A DNA stretch of 64,000 bases, taken from Agapanthus africanus. Taxonomy: Eukaryota > Streptophyta > Magnoliopsida > Asparagales > Amaryllidaceae. Position numbers and translations under genes: made by a program. Location: positions 322,470,654-322,534,653 of the forward strand of contig JASDDO010000004.1 of assembly GCA_030015575.1 (NCBI GenBank). Direction: 5' to 3'. Within the stretch, counting starts at the first letter, position 1. Every line of letters starts with the position of its first letter. The notes under the pieces were generated by a model. The model ran no database searches and had not been told where the DNA came from. It was given only the letters and a program-made list of their open reading frames with translations. Positions 1-11,700 of the stretch are shown here, in pieces.

Positions 1-2716
1 AAAAAATTGATTATTTAAGATAAGTCATTGAGCAACAATGCTTCATAAAGTTGGTGGTGAGATAGGAATTTTGTATGTGGTTCAGCTTTCTTCAAACCAA
101 GTTGTGAATTTGTCAAATCATGCAGAGACGCTAACTTATAAGATGCGAAAATGTGCATGAGAGATGAAATTGAGGTTGCTGGTTTATGGTGTCTGATAAT
201 GACTGGGCCTGAGAAATTGAACCTTGAAAACTCAGTCTCACTAAAAATTTCCATAGAAAACATGGTACTGGTGACATTTTTAATTCAATGTTTATAAAGT
301 TGATAAGATGTATAGGCTACGAATTATAACTCTCAAGCCATCTGTAATGGTTACCCTCAGCCTTGATCTTAACTGTAAGCATTCCTGCATCCTATCAAGA
401 AAAGCCTAAATCTTGCTATAGCAATAAATTTAAGAGTCAAAATGGTAAAGGTGCTGCCCAATCTATGGTCTGAAGTTGGTGTACTTTCTTCTTTTTCTAT
501 CAATTCTTTCATATAAGGTGCAGGAATTACATATTAAGTTTTTCTAATGTATGACATAACGACACAATTTACCTTTCTAGATGGATTGGCTATACAGTTG
601 ACCTCTCAGAGACTCAGTGTATCATCTTTTTGTTGCTTGGTATTTGTCAATGTTCAGCGTCTCACAGTGACTTGACATTAAAATATCATTTTGAAGCAAA
701 TTCCATAGACTGCCTTCTGAATGGAGATTTACATCTTCAAAATGAATAGCATAATTTTTTGGGTGTCTCAATAAATCTAGTTGTATATATGCGTACGCCA
801 TGTTTGTCTATGAGGATGCCTTCGCTAGATGTATTATCTTCATACTAATTTCAGCTTTTTATAACGAAATAGCATCATAATTTCCATCGCTAATCTTCAA
901 TATCACAAGCCTTGCCATTTGAATTTATATATGCACATATCACCACTCTTTAAATGGCTGAGGCCATGATATAAGGTGGTTTGAGGTTTCGGCCGAAATC
1001 ACTGAAATGTAGTCGTTTCGTATGGTTTTCGGTGGAGACCGATACGAAACCAACCATACAATATCATTTCGGCTGAAAACCTAAAATAACCTTGTTTTAC
1101 TGTTTTCGCTGCCATCGTGATCACCATAGGCCTTCATCGTTCGTTAGATCGGATGTATTTTCATGGTGAGTAGTCGCTGGTTGGTCGCCGAAGACGATGG
1201 ATCTTGACTATTGAGAAAGATACTAGAAGAAAGAAAACCAGTGGGGTTGATGGTAATAGAGGGAGAAATGTGAGGGGGATTGAGAAACTGTTGGTCATGC
1301 CTATTTTAATAAGCTGGAAACGTCTTTTAGCGATCCGTAAGTTTTTTTTTGGACCAAGTGCATGCCCAAGATTGGGACCATAGCTTTCATTTATAGTACG
1401 GCCGGTCAAGTTATTTTAATCCGAAGGCTACAAAAGTGAACCAAAACCCTATATCAATACTTATCTAAGTACACCGCGATATATTTTGCATTAGGACTTG
1501 TTCTGGCTGGATTTTTTAAACACTAGGATCATTGTCTTGTGATATAGAACTGTAAATTTAATATATCTATATACGTTTGCATGTATGTATTATCATTAAA
1601 ACCGAAATCGAAATCAGAACCGAGATTAGCGAAACTAACCGAAGCCCACCGAAACTAATAAAATTTTGAGAGACCGAATCCGAATCCGAGTTCTCGAACA
1701 TTTGTTCCGGCATCTTGGCTCCTGTTTGGATGGTTGCTGATATATACCTGAAGAGTGTGAGATGCTTCATATAGTGGCAGTAAATAAGATTAATTTATCT
1801 TGTTTCCCCATTGTGCAAGCATCAAGTGCAGAGTCACGTCCATTTATGTTCATATCCCTTTTTGGTTGCATGATAGTGCACTTAACTTGTCCAACTTATC
1901 TGTGTATTCATCACTGCATGTACGTTCCGAGCTTTATTGAAACATTGCACACAGACACATGAACCAAACTGGACCATTTTTATTTTTTTATACTTGTGCG
2001 TCATGATTTTGTTCATAATCCAACATTGGATGCTTGCCTCAGTTTAACTTAATGGACACAAATCACTTGTTTTGTTCTGTACATTTCTTTCATTTTTCTG
2101 TTTGAATTTATCTTTGTTTCTTCATCTTTCCTCAGTGTTTAACAAGCATTTGAAGGATGAACCTTATTCATTTAATTTTTTTGTTGGAAAATACAATAAG
2201 CTAATATGCTAGATTGCGACAAACATTTGAGTTCTTCCCCCCAAGGAGGGTGATAATGTGCTAAATTGTCATAAGCGATGAATTATGGAGATGAATTATT
2301 TAAGGATAGTAAAATGTAGTCGTCATAAGATTGCTTGTGGTGGTTGCTTGATGCTGAGGTTGTATAAATTGATGGTTACCTGGATCTTCACAATCTTATG
2401 TTTATGGCTGGATTTTTTAAATTTATGAATAATGCTAGAGTACCCACAACTTTTCCCTGACTGATGTTAACAAATCAGCTTTTAATATTTTCTTTAATGA
2501 TTCTGTGTGTAGAAATTATTTGTTATTTGTCAATCTTGCTTAGTTGCTCATTCCAATGTGTAATGTACATTTATAAGTTCCGTATATGCCGACTTTTTTC
2601 ATCAGTGATCTGTTGCTCCCTTAATGCACTTTAGTTTTTACTCTTCAACAGTATCTCTGATTGCACCTTTACCATAGCTCTCTTACATTCTAATGCTGTC
2701 TTCTCCTTATTGGCAG
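1..2716 (+). other. Intron of RPN2, 3' part (5' end outside window)
   Basis: No exon of RPN2 or of another gene could be found here on either strand. The sequence is AT-rich and ends in an acceptor (ttggcag, to 2716) directly before the first visible RPN2 exon. The missing N-terminal coding part of RPN2 must therefore lie left of the window. The only structured stretch is about 965-1710, which is rich in TCGG/CCGA motifs and is listed separately as a degenerate MITE-like element. The short open frames in this stretch have no recognisable domain. Confidence 0.6.
965..1710. repeat. Degenerate MITE-like element related to the hAT MITE at 23552-23988
   Basis: Near 993 the palindrome TTTCGGCCGAAAT is followed by CACTGAAATGTAGTCG. 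The hAT-type MITE at 23552 has TGTCGGCCGACAT followed by CGCTGAAATGTTGTCG at the same place. The right side (about 1600-1706) is full of CCGAAA/CCGAAT motifs and ends CGAACATTTG, recalling AGAACATTG of the better-preserved copy. No target-site duplication could be fixed, so the borders are approximate. Confidence 0.35.
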
Positions 2717-5700
2717 ATTGGGGTTGTGAAGAAAGATATTCTGAAGCTGTTTGATAGCATTAAAAGCTATAGTACGTATACCAATTCTTTATGTTCTTGC
2801 ACTTTTCTTAGCTTCTTATTTATTTGAGCATCTTATCCTCTTTTTCTTCTAGTTTTTCTTTCAAATTAAACTGATAGTGATACTGTCCGTCTGTCTGACA
2901 ATGTTGTGTGAGTTCGAAATAATCATTTTGGTTCACTGATGAAGTCCTTATGGATGGAGCCTACTATATTTTGAAGACAATATACTATGATTGTTGTCTA
3001 GCCATTAATGTTTATGCTGCAAGAACTCCTTCAAAATTCAAATGAAACTTCTTGTTATATGTTGTGTAGGTGTTCAGATTATTGATCCTTGTGGAAATCC
3101 TTTCAGCCCGATGGCTTACTAATGTTCTAAAAACTAATTATTTTAAAAGTAGAACTTTTTATTTGAGAGAAGAGCAGGGCTCCAAAAATTAGAGCCCGTC
3201 CCCCATAAAACCTTTTTTTTAAAAGTAGAACTTATCATTGTTCTTACATGAAATTTAGGATTTATTAATTCTGTTTTTTTGGGATTGATAATTACTGCTG
3301 ATATAATCTAATGATGCATCTGGCAAGCCTTTTTTTGTGCTAGAAACCTGTACATGCTGGGTCTATTAGTCACTATGTTCATTTTCATTTTGCGATAAAT
3401 AAGATGAAATTGTCCATCCTCTCCTATAGAGCAGAAAATCCTTCAGACACGTTGGTGACCTGTACTCAACTTATGCTCTTTCTAGTGGTCTCTTAAAATG
3501 TACTGGTCAACCTAATTCCGAAAGGTTCCTTTCACAGGTTTTTTACTAAACAAATAATTGTAGTTTTTATCTGTAGATTGTGTTTCACTTGTAACTATTC
3601 ATAATGAGACTGATTATGAATTAGGTTAAAAAGACCCTTCTAAAATTGGTTTGTTTTATTTTTTGGATTCCTTCATATAGAGTATATGTAGAATTATATC
3701 TGCCTTAATCATGAACCACACTAGCCTATACGAATAATGAAGTTTATCCTTATTTCTAAGTTTGATGCTTTGTAAATGAATTGTTCCTTGTTCAAATATT
3801 TATATTTTGTGCAACTCCATGGCTTATTTCAGATGATGATACCTTATATTTTGAAGAGAAGCATGTCCATACTAATGAGTACAAGTCCCCGCTAACAACT
3901 ACGGCCTCAGTAATACGTGGTATCACTGCTTTTTCTTCAGCTGTTTCTGGGAAGATAGCTGTAAGTTATGGAATGCCAGAAGCACTTCAATTATGTTTTG
4001 GTGCAAATTTATGCATTATCTGCTTGTTATATTGACTTTTGAAAGGTGAATGTGCAGATTCCAGGGGATAAAATACAAGGTTTGGCAAAATTCTTTCTCA
4101 GCATAGGAATTCCTGGCAGCACCAAAGACTTGTTCAGTCAAATAGACTCGTTATCTTGTTTGGAAGACAATAAGTATGTTTCTTATACTATATCTTAAGA
4201 TTACTCCTCTGTTCATGACTTTCCTATTATAGGTTTACCAAAACTGTGGACCTTCGTAATGGAAAAAAAAACAATGCGAGACATCAGGCACACCGAAGGA
4301 TAGTATTCTAGGGAACTTACTAAGCAATTAATTCTATTCTATTTAGCTATGGTGAAATTAGAATTTGGTGAACGTGCTCATTATCCTCTGCAGATTTTGC
4401 AAATTCACGATTACAATTTGCGAGCTATAGATTATCATATGGATGTAGTGATATAGAATCCGGAGGAAAGGAATACCCATGTTTTACATTCGTCATAGTT
4501 TCACTAACGCCTAAAGGTTCTTGTAAGGTGGAATTCTGATAAACTCATTGAATATTTGAAGGGTTCATCTGAGAGGCTTTCAAAGCATTAACTAAGGAGG
4601 ATGGATTCATGAAAAGAAACCTAAAACCTATAAAACTTTATCGAATCATTTGAAAGTTTTGTTATGAAGATATCGGGCGTGAATCAATCTATAAGTATCA
4701 AGGAAGTTTTATTTGGAATGTTAATAACAGCTATAATTTATACCCAAATAATTAGGTCATCCATTCTGCTATCTGTTAATCAAACGAACAATAATCTCTG
4801 CCTCATTGTCTTACCCAAGAATGATGGCTCACTGGATAATTACTATAAACATGTATGTGTATGCATTTATGTGTTTATAGACACGCACGCACACAAGTGT
4901 CCCTGCACATAAGCCACGGGCTTACAAAAATTTGGCTTTATGCCCATTTTGTTTACATTCATGCATAAAAAATTACATAAAAATTACTTATTACATGACT
5001 TTTTATTTTGGCATGGAGGAGGGCCGTCCGTTTCATGTTCGGACTAGACCTGGGCATGGGCCCACTTGACCTGGGCTTGGGCCCATTTGGCTTGGGGTTG
5101 ACTTTGACTTTGTCAACCGGGGTGCAATTTTCGATCTCAACAAAGTGCCCCCATCAATAAATGCACACCACATATGTGGGTCGTGTGCATGAAATTGATG
5201 GATCTTCTTTCGCGTGGAGGCGACTTGTTTTGGTTCCCACTGTTTGGGATGCACTGCCCTTTTTACGACATGGACGGTCGACGCTTAACGCGTTCTCCGA
5301 GACAGAGTGTCCGTGGTAGACGTTTCCCTGGCCCGGAGTGATTTGGTAGACGTGACCCCGGCACGGAGTGTCGCTGGTCGACGTTTCCCCGGCATGGAGT
5401 GTGTGTGTTGGACGTGTCCCCGGCACGGAGTGTCGCTGGTTGACGTGTCCCCGGCACGGAGTGTCTGTTATCGACGTGCCCCCGGCATGGAGTGTCTGCT
5501 TGACGTTTCCCCGAGGCGGAGTGTCGGTTGTTGGACTTTTTCCCGATGTGGAGTGTCGCTGGTCGACGTTTCCCCGGCATGGAGTGTCGGTGTTGGACGT
5601 TTCCTCGGCATGGAGTGTGTGTGTTGGACGTTTCCCCGGCACGGAATGTCGCTGGTTGACGTGTCCCCGGCACGGAGTGTCTGTTGTCGACGTGTCCCCG

Positions 5701-8700
5701 GCATGGAGTGCTTGACGTTTCCCCGAGACGGAGTGTCGGTTGTTGGACGTTTCCCCGATACGGAGTGTCGCTGGTCGACATTTCCCTGGCACGGAGTGTC
5801 TGTGTTGGACGTTTCCTCGGCACGGAGTGTCTGTGTTGGACGTTTCCCCGGCACGGAGTATCTGTGTTGGACGTTTCCCCGGCACGGAGTGTCGCTGGTT
5901 GACGTGTCCCCGGCACGAAGTGTGTTGTCGACGTGCCCCCGACATGGAGTGTCTGCTTGACGTTTCCCCGAGGCGGAGTGTCGGTTGTTGGACGTTTCCC
6001 CGATGCGGAGTGTCGCTGGTCGACGTTTCCCCGGCATGGAGTGTCTGTGTTAGACGTTTCCCCAGCACGGAGTGTCCCTGGTTGATGTGCCCCCGACACG
6101 GAGTGTCTGCTGTCGACGTGCCCCCGGCACGGAGTGTCTGTTTGACGTTTCCCCGGTACGGAGTGTCGCTGTTGGACGTTTCCCCGAGACGGAGTGTCGC
6201 TGGTTGACGTGTCCCCGGCACGGAGTGTCGCTGGTTGACGTGTCCCTGGCACGGAGTGTCTGTTGTCGACGTGCCTCCGGCACGGAGTGTCTGCTTGATG
6301 TTTCCCAGAGGCGGAGTGTCGTTGTTGGACGTTTCCCCCGGTACGTAGTGTCGCTGTTGGACGTTTTCCCAGCACGGAGTGTCGCTGGTGGACGTTTTCC
6401 TGGCACGGAGTGTCTGCTTGACGTTTCCCCGTTACAGAGTGTCGTTGGACGTTTTCCCGATGCGGAGTGTCGCTGGTCGACGTTTTCCCGGCATGGAGTG
6501 TCTGTGTTTGACGCAGAGGTCGATGTTGGAATTGGTTGGTTTGATCTGTTTTGGGTTGACATCAGCATCACTACACTGGAATATGGTACCGGGAGCGAAT
6601 CATCATCTGTCATGAGAGGATTTGGGAATTGATTTTCTGTCGGCATCTGCATTGCTGCACTGGAATAACGCCAGGAGCAACTCATCATTTGTCCTGGGAG
6701 GATTTGGGAATTGGTTTTTGTTTGGCATCTGCATTGCTGCACTGGAATAATGCCAGGAGCAACTCATCATTTGCTCCGGAAGGATTTGGGAATTGGTGGC
6801 TTAGGAGACATGTTTAGATCCCTATCACCTAAGGCTTTTCAATTTTATGGGCCGTAAAGGTCCCATAAAAGCATTTTCTCCCTACGAGTCGAAAGGATCT
6901 TGTAGGTGTTTTTTCTCCTTAGGAGTCGTGGGGACTTCTAAGTGTGTTGCTCCTTTGCGAGTCGTAAGGATCTCATGCAGGAATTTTCTCCTCACAAAGT
7001 CGAGAGGACTTTGCAAGTGCATTTCATCTTTTTTTTCATGAGTTTGCGCTCTTTCGAGTTTTCACAAACTCGCCGGCAGTCCTGCTGCTTTTACTCACGG
7101 TGCCCTTTCGGGTTTTCATCCGTGCCCATTTTGCTTGTGGACATACCTTCTTTTTTTTTTTTCTTTTTTTTCCTTCACCACCGGTGAGACTTTGAATGTG
7201 GTCTCGCCGGTAAGACTTAGGAGAGATTGGGATCGTTTTACGCCCGTGGATTGTATACGGTTTTGCAGGATGTATAATCTTATACCGTAGGGCCGGAAAC
7301 ATTTCGGGACTTTGTTGGCGTCTGCATCGCTACACTGGAATATGGTACCAGAAGCAACTCATCATTCGCCGTTTGGATTTGGAATTTGGCTGGCGTCTGC
7401 ATCGCTGCACTGGAATATGGTATCAGGAGCGACTCATCATTCGCCGTTTAGGATTTGGGTTTGGAATTTGGTTGGCTTCTGCATCGCTGCACTGGAATAT
7501 GGTACCAGGAGCGACTCATCATTCGCCACTTGGGGGTTGAGAAGCGATGACTTACGAGACAGGTTTAGATCCCTATCACCTAAGGCTTTTCAATTTTATG
7601 GACCGTGAGGGTCCCATAAAAGCATTTCCTCCGTCGTAAGGATCCCGTAGGTGTATTTTCTCCTTAGGAGTCGTGAGGACTCCTAAGTGTGTTTTTCCTT
7701 CATGAGTCGTAAGGATCCCACGAAGATTTGTTCTCCTCATGTATCGTGAGGACACATGAGTGGGTCTTTCCAGTGGAGCATAATTCCAAGGGCGAAGACC
7801 GGTCGCTGGACTGGTGACTGCGGTGGGGCATGGGTATACTGAGAATTATTTGAGCCCGTGGATTGTATACGGTAGTCAATTTGGGGACTAACCGTAGGGC
7901 CGGAAGAATTTTGGGAAACTGGATTTTTGTTGGCGTCTGCATCGCTGCACTGGAATATGGTACCAGGAGCGACTCATCATTCGCCGTTTTTTTTTTGTTT
8001 TACCGCGATTGCTTTATCATTTCAGCTTTTTTTATCGCGAAGATCGCGATTGCCCTATCATTTCGGCTTTTATTCGCGGTTGCCCTATCATTTCGGCTTT
8101 TATTCGCGGTTGCCCTATCATTTCGGCTTTACTTTTCATCTTTATTTTACTCGCTGATTTTTATTACGAGTTGCCCAATCATTTCGGCTTTTTATTTATA
8201 TACATATATATACATATATATGTATATATTTTTTTATGTACACATTTTTTTTATTTGCACACTTTTACATCTCCAGTTTAACGACTTAGAGGTCGGCCGT
8301 TCCCAGTTTAAAGACTTAGCGGTCTATTGTTCCCAGTTTAATGACGTGGTGGTCGATTGTTTTAAGAGAAAGGCAGATGTCTGAGAGAATCAGTTCCCTG
8401 CAGGGCTTCGGTCCCCGTTTGTATGAAATTGGCGGTCGCAGCTTGATTATTTGTTAACACGCCAGGGGACAATGATATTTCTCCCGCCTTGTATTGTTTC
8501 TCGACCCAATCCTTAAAGACGCAACGGTCTTCAATAGTGTGTCCCAGCACCCGGTGGTATGGGCAAAAGTTGGGATGATCAGTCCTGTTCGCTTCACTTA
8601 GCCCTTTTGGTTCTGGTAGCCGCAGGCCATTCTTCAGAGCATCTTTAAAAATTTTGTGAACCTTGTTCCTTCGGAATGAGTAGACCTTATTTCTTCTCTC

Positions 8701-11700
8701 CTCCAAAGTTGGCTCTCGAGATTTGTTAGTTTTTGCTCCGCCCGCTCTCTGCTTATTTAGAGAATCGTCGTTGTTAGAACTTCCGCCTTTTCGGTTGTCG
8801 TCCCTTTAAGGTTTCGGTCTGTTTGTGAACTGAAGATCCTGAGCGGACTCGGGCTTTGAGCGTTCCAACTTTTGGACTTTTTTGGTCAGCTCTTGGAATG
8901 TTTTAAGGCCTGCAGTGTACAGGAAAGGTTTCATCCAGTCCTTCAGATTTTCTATAAGAAGACTGACGGATTGGTCTTGCTCCAACGGCGGTTCACATTT
9001 GATAGAGAGATTGCGCCATCGGACTATAAAATACATGTTGCTCTCGTTGTTCTTTGGCTCGATCCTTATAAGGTCGGCAAAGGTGATTTTTATCGCTGAC
9101 ACTCATGAATCTTTGCTTGAACATGGATTCTATTTGAGCGAACGTCGTGATCGAGTCATCCGGTATGCTTGCATTCCAATCGAAAGCAAAATCGATCAAA
9201 CTATTGACAAACTGGTAGAGAAGGAGCGCATCGTTGCCCCCAGTGTTAGCACATGATGCTTTAAATTGGGCAATGTGCCGGTTCGCATTTCCCATCCCAT
9301 CGAACCTTTCAAATTTGGGAACGACATAGCCAGTGGGAAACTCCACAAGATTGTACCGAGCAGGATATGGTCTTCCGCTATTGCTGACATCGTTTTGCTT
9401 TCCGGCTTCGGCTACCAATGTTTTGACTTTGTTAGCAACCAAATCCATGATTTGATCTTGAGTTAGCGGTTTGCTGTCATCGGTAGTCAAGACATTTCCC
9501 GAGATAGGATGTGACTGACTTTCGTGCGGTCCGCCCACCTTCGGATTTGAGGGAATAGGTGCTGGCTGTTTCGGGACACCGTTTCCCGGTCCATGAGTAG
9601 AACTATGCGCTTGATTGGGCGGCTGAGAGGCAAGTTGGGCCGTGAGTTGTAAGACGACGTTTGTCAAGTCGTCAATTTTTAAGTAGAGCTCGGCCATCTC
9701 CTTGTCTTTGTTTCTGAGTTGCTTTCGGAGCTGCTGGAGAAGTTGCTGCTCTGCGGTCTTAGGATGGAAAGTTGGCTCAGCTTCGCTTTCCGAGCCCGAC
9801 TCCTCATGAGCTGAGAGATCTCTCTGCTTATCAGCTTCACTTGGAGCATTTTCATCTCCTTCAGGAGGATGCTGGTCTTGAGAAGTGACAGCTATATTCA
9901 CACCAGGTTGGATTTGAGATGTGTTGGCCCCATCCTTGCTTTTGCTGCACGTGCCTACCATGTAGACAGTGTGGACCATATATCCAGCCAATTCCTCATC
10001 TTTGGCGGGGAAACCCTGTTCCTCGAACCTCATGAGGTTCAGCCTAGCAGGAGCCCTAGCCCTTTTGTTGGCTCTATATCTAAGCCTTTTCTGCCTTAGC
10101 TTCTCAATTTTAAGGGCTTGGCGGGCATCTATTTCCTGGGAAGCCACCGTGAGTCGATTAGCGGGGAGCATTGAGAAGACACCCGATCGAGCAGTTGTCA
10201 GGGGCACCGCCAGAGCTTGCTCGAGACGCCTTGTTGCTTTGTTGGTGTTGATGGCCTTGCCCCCAGCTGGGGCCAAAGAGAGCCGCTCAACCACCGACTT
10301 GCGTTTGAGTTGGGACGCCTTCGAGACCACCACATTTGGCCTCTTGCCTTTCGAGACCGGTTTGTCTGTCACCGGGGCTTGAGAAACTGGGATGACATTA
10401 GCTGACATGAACATGATAGAACCGAATGGTAGCGGCGGCTCTTCCCATTGTCGCCCGAGTCTGGCCGGAAGGACCGTCCTGGCGTCCATCTTCATTGTGT
10501 AGGAGATGGGAGCTGAGTTCATCTTCGGAGATATCGTTAAAAGGTGATTGCTTGAAAATCTGCATGAAAGGGCATTATTTTAGTATAAATATAGATATGT
10601 ATATTGATTGAGTTCGCATGAACATTTAACCCGAAATATGGGAGGAGAGATTGGTCCCACCGGACGTGCCAGAATCTGTAGGGTGTTTTTCGTCACCCCA
10701 TTGAGATGGGAATACGCGCGCGCTTGTCAGGCGCATTACAGATTTCCCCTGCCTAGGGCAGGCAGGGGTTTAATGATTGCGGGGATCTGAATCTTCGGCA
10801 GCCGTGGACTAAGCTGCCGTTAATTACCTCCGCCTTTGGAGCGAGAGAACCTCTGATTAACGAGTTAAACTGGTCATGCGAACTCAATGTGCAGTGTCGT
10901 GTTTTGAAGGGGTATTGGATATATCGGGGGCCCCGCAGAGTTTTTACAGGGGTCCCGCTACTCGGATAGCGGGCTGGTGGTCAAGGGGGCTAGCAGCCCC
11001 CTTCGGGGTGCGGGGCAACGTCACGTTAGAAAATTTTCCTAACGGAGGACGGTGTCGTGGAGTATGTGTGTGTATATGTATATATATATATATACATATA
11101 AAGGGAAAGGGCATCCAAAGGATGTGTGGGGGGCCAGTGCCTCACGTGCATGACACGTAGGCGCTAGCGCACTAGGCGTTGGGCGCGAGCGCTCTGGCGC
11201 TGGGCGCACTACGTGTTCGGCGCGTGGGCGCTGGGCGCACCACGTGTCGGCGCGTGGGCGCAAGCGCCTCGGGCGCCCATGCGTGGACGTAAGCGCCCCG
11301 GGCGCTGGGCGCACCACGTGCTCGGCGCGTGGGCGCAAGCGCCCCGGGCGCTGGACGCTGGGCGTCAAACAGAAAGGGGACTTTGGTCTCTGCACTGGGA
11401 GCTGTGCTCCCGATTTGTGGAGTTAAACTCTTAAAAAGTTTTAGAAATAATCAAAGCGGGCTTCTTTGTTTCTTCCTTTGGCTCTGGATCTTCCTTAGAT
11501 GGGATTTTTTGGAGATGAGTCTCATTCTTCCTCCTCTATTGGCTGGATCTTGAAGAACAAGAAGTATAAGATTTTAAAGTTTTCTTCTTTTTGAGATCTG
11601 ATGGGAGATCTGAGTTCCCCTTTGTGGGTTTCGTGGTGGAGAACTATTTAGTTTTGAAAAAGAAAGAGTAAAACTCTTGATTTAATTCAAAAGAAATGAG

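Noticed and set aside
1161..1409. 82-aa frame with hydrophobic C-terminus in the first intron
   Set aside because: No homology recognised and it lies inside a degenerate repeat.
5154..6742. Long open frames (up to 370 aa) in the 31-bp array as proteins
   Set aside because: Several frames on both strands are equally open because of the repeat itself; there is no known domain and no codon preference between frames.
11039..11395. 118-aa Arg/Pro-rich frame on the - strand
   Set aside because: By-product of the GCGC/CACGTG repeats; other frames are equally open.
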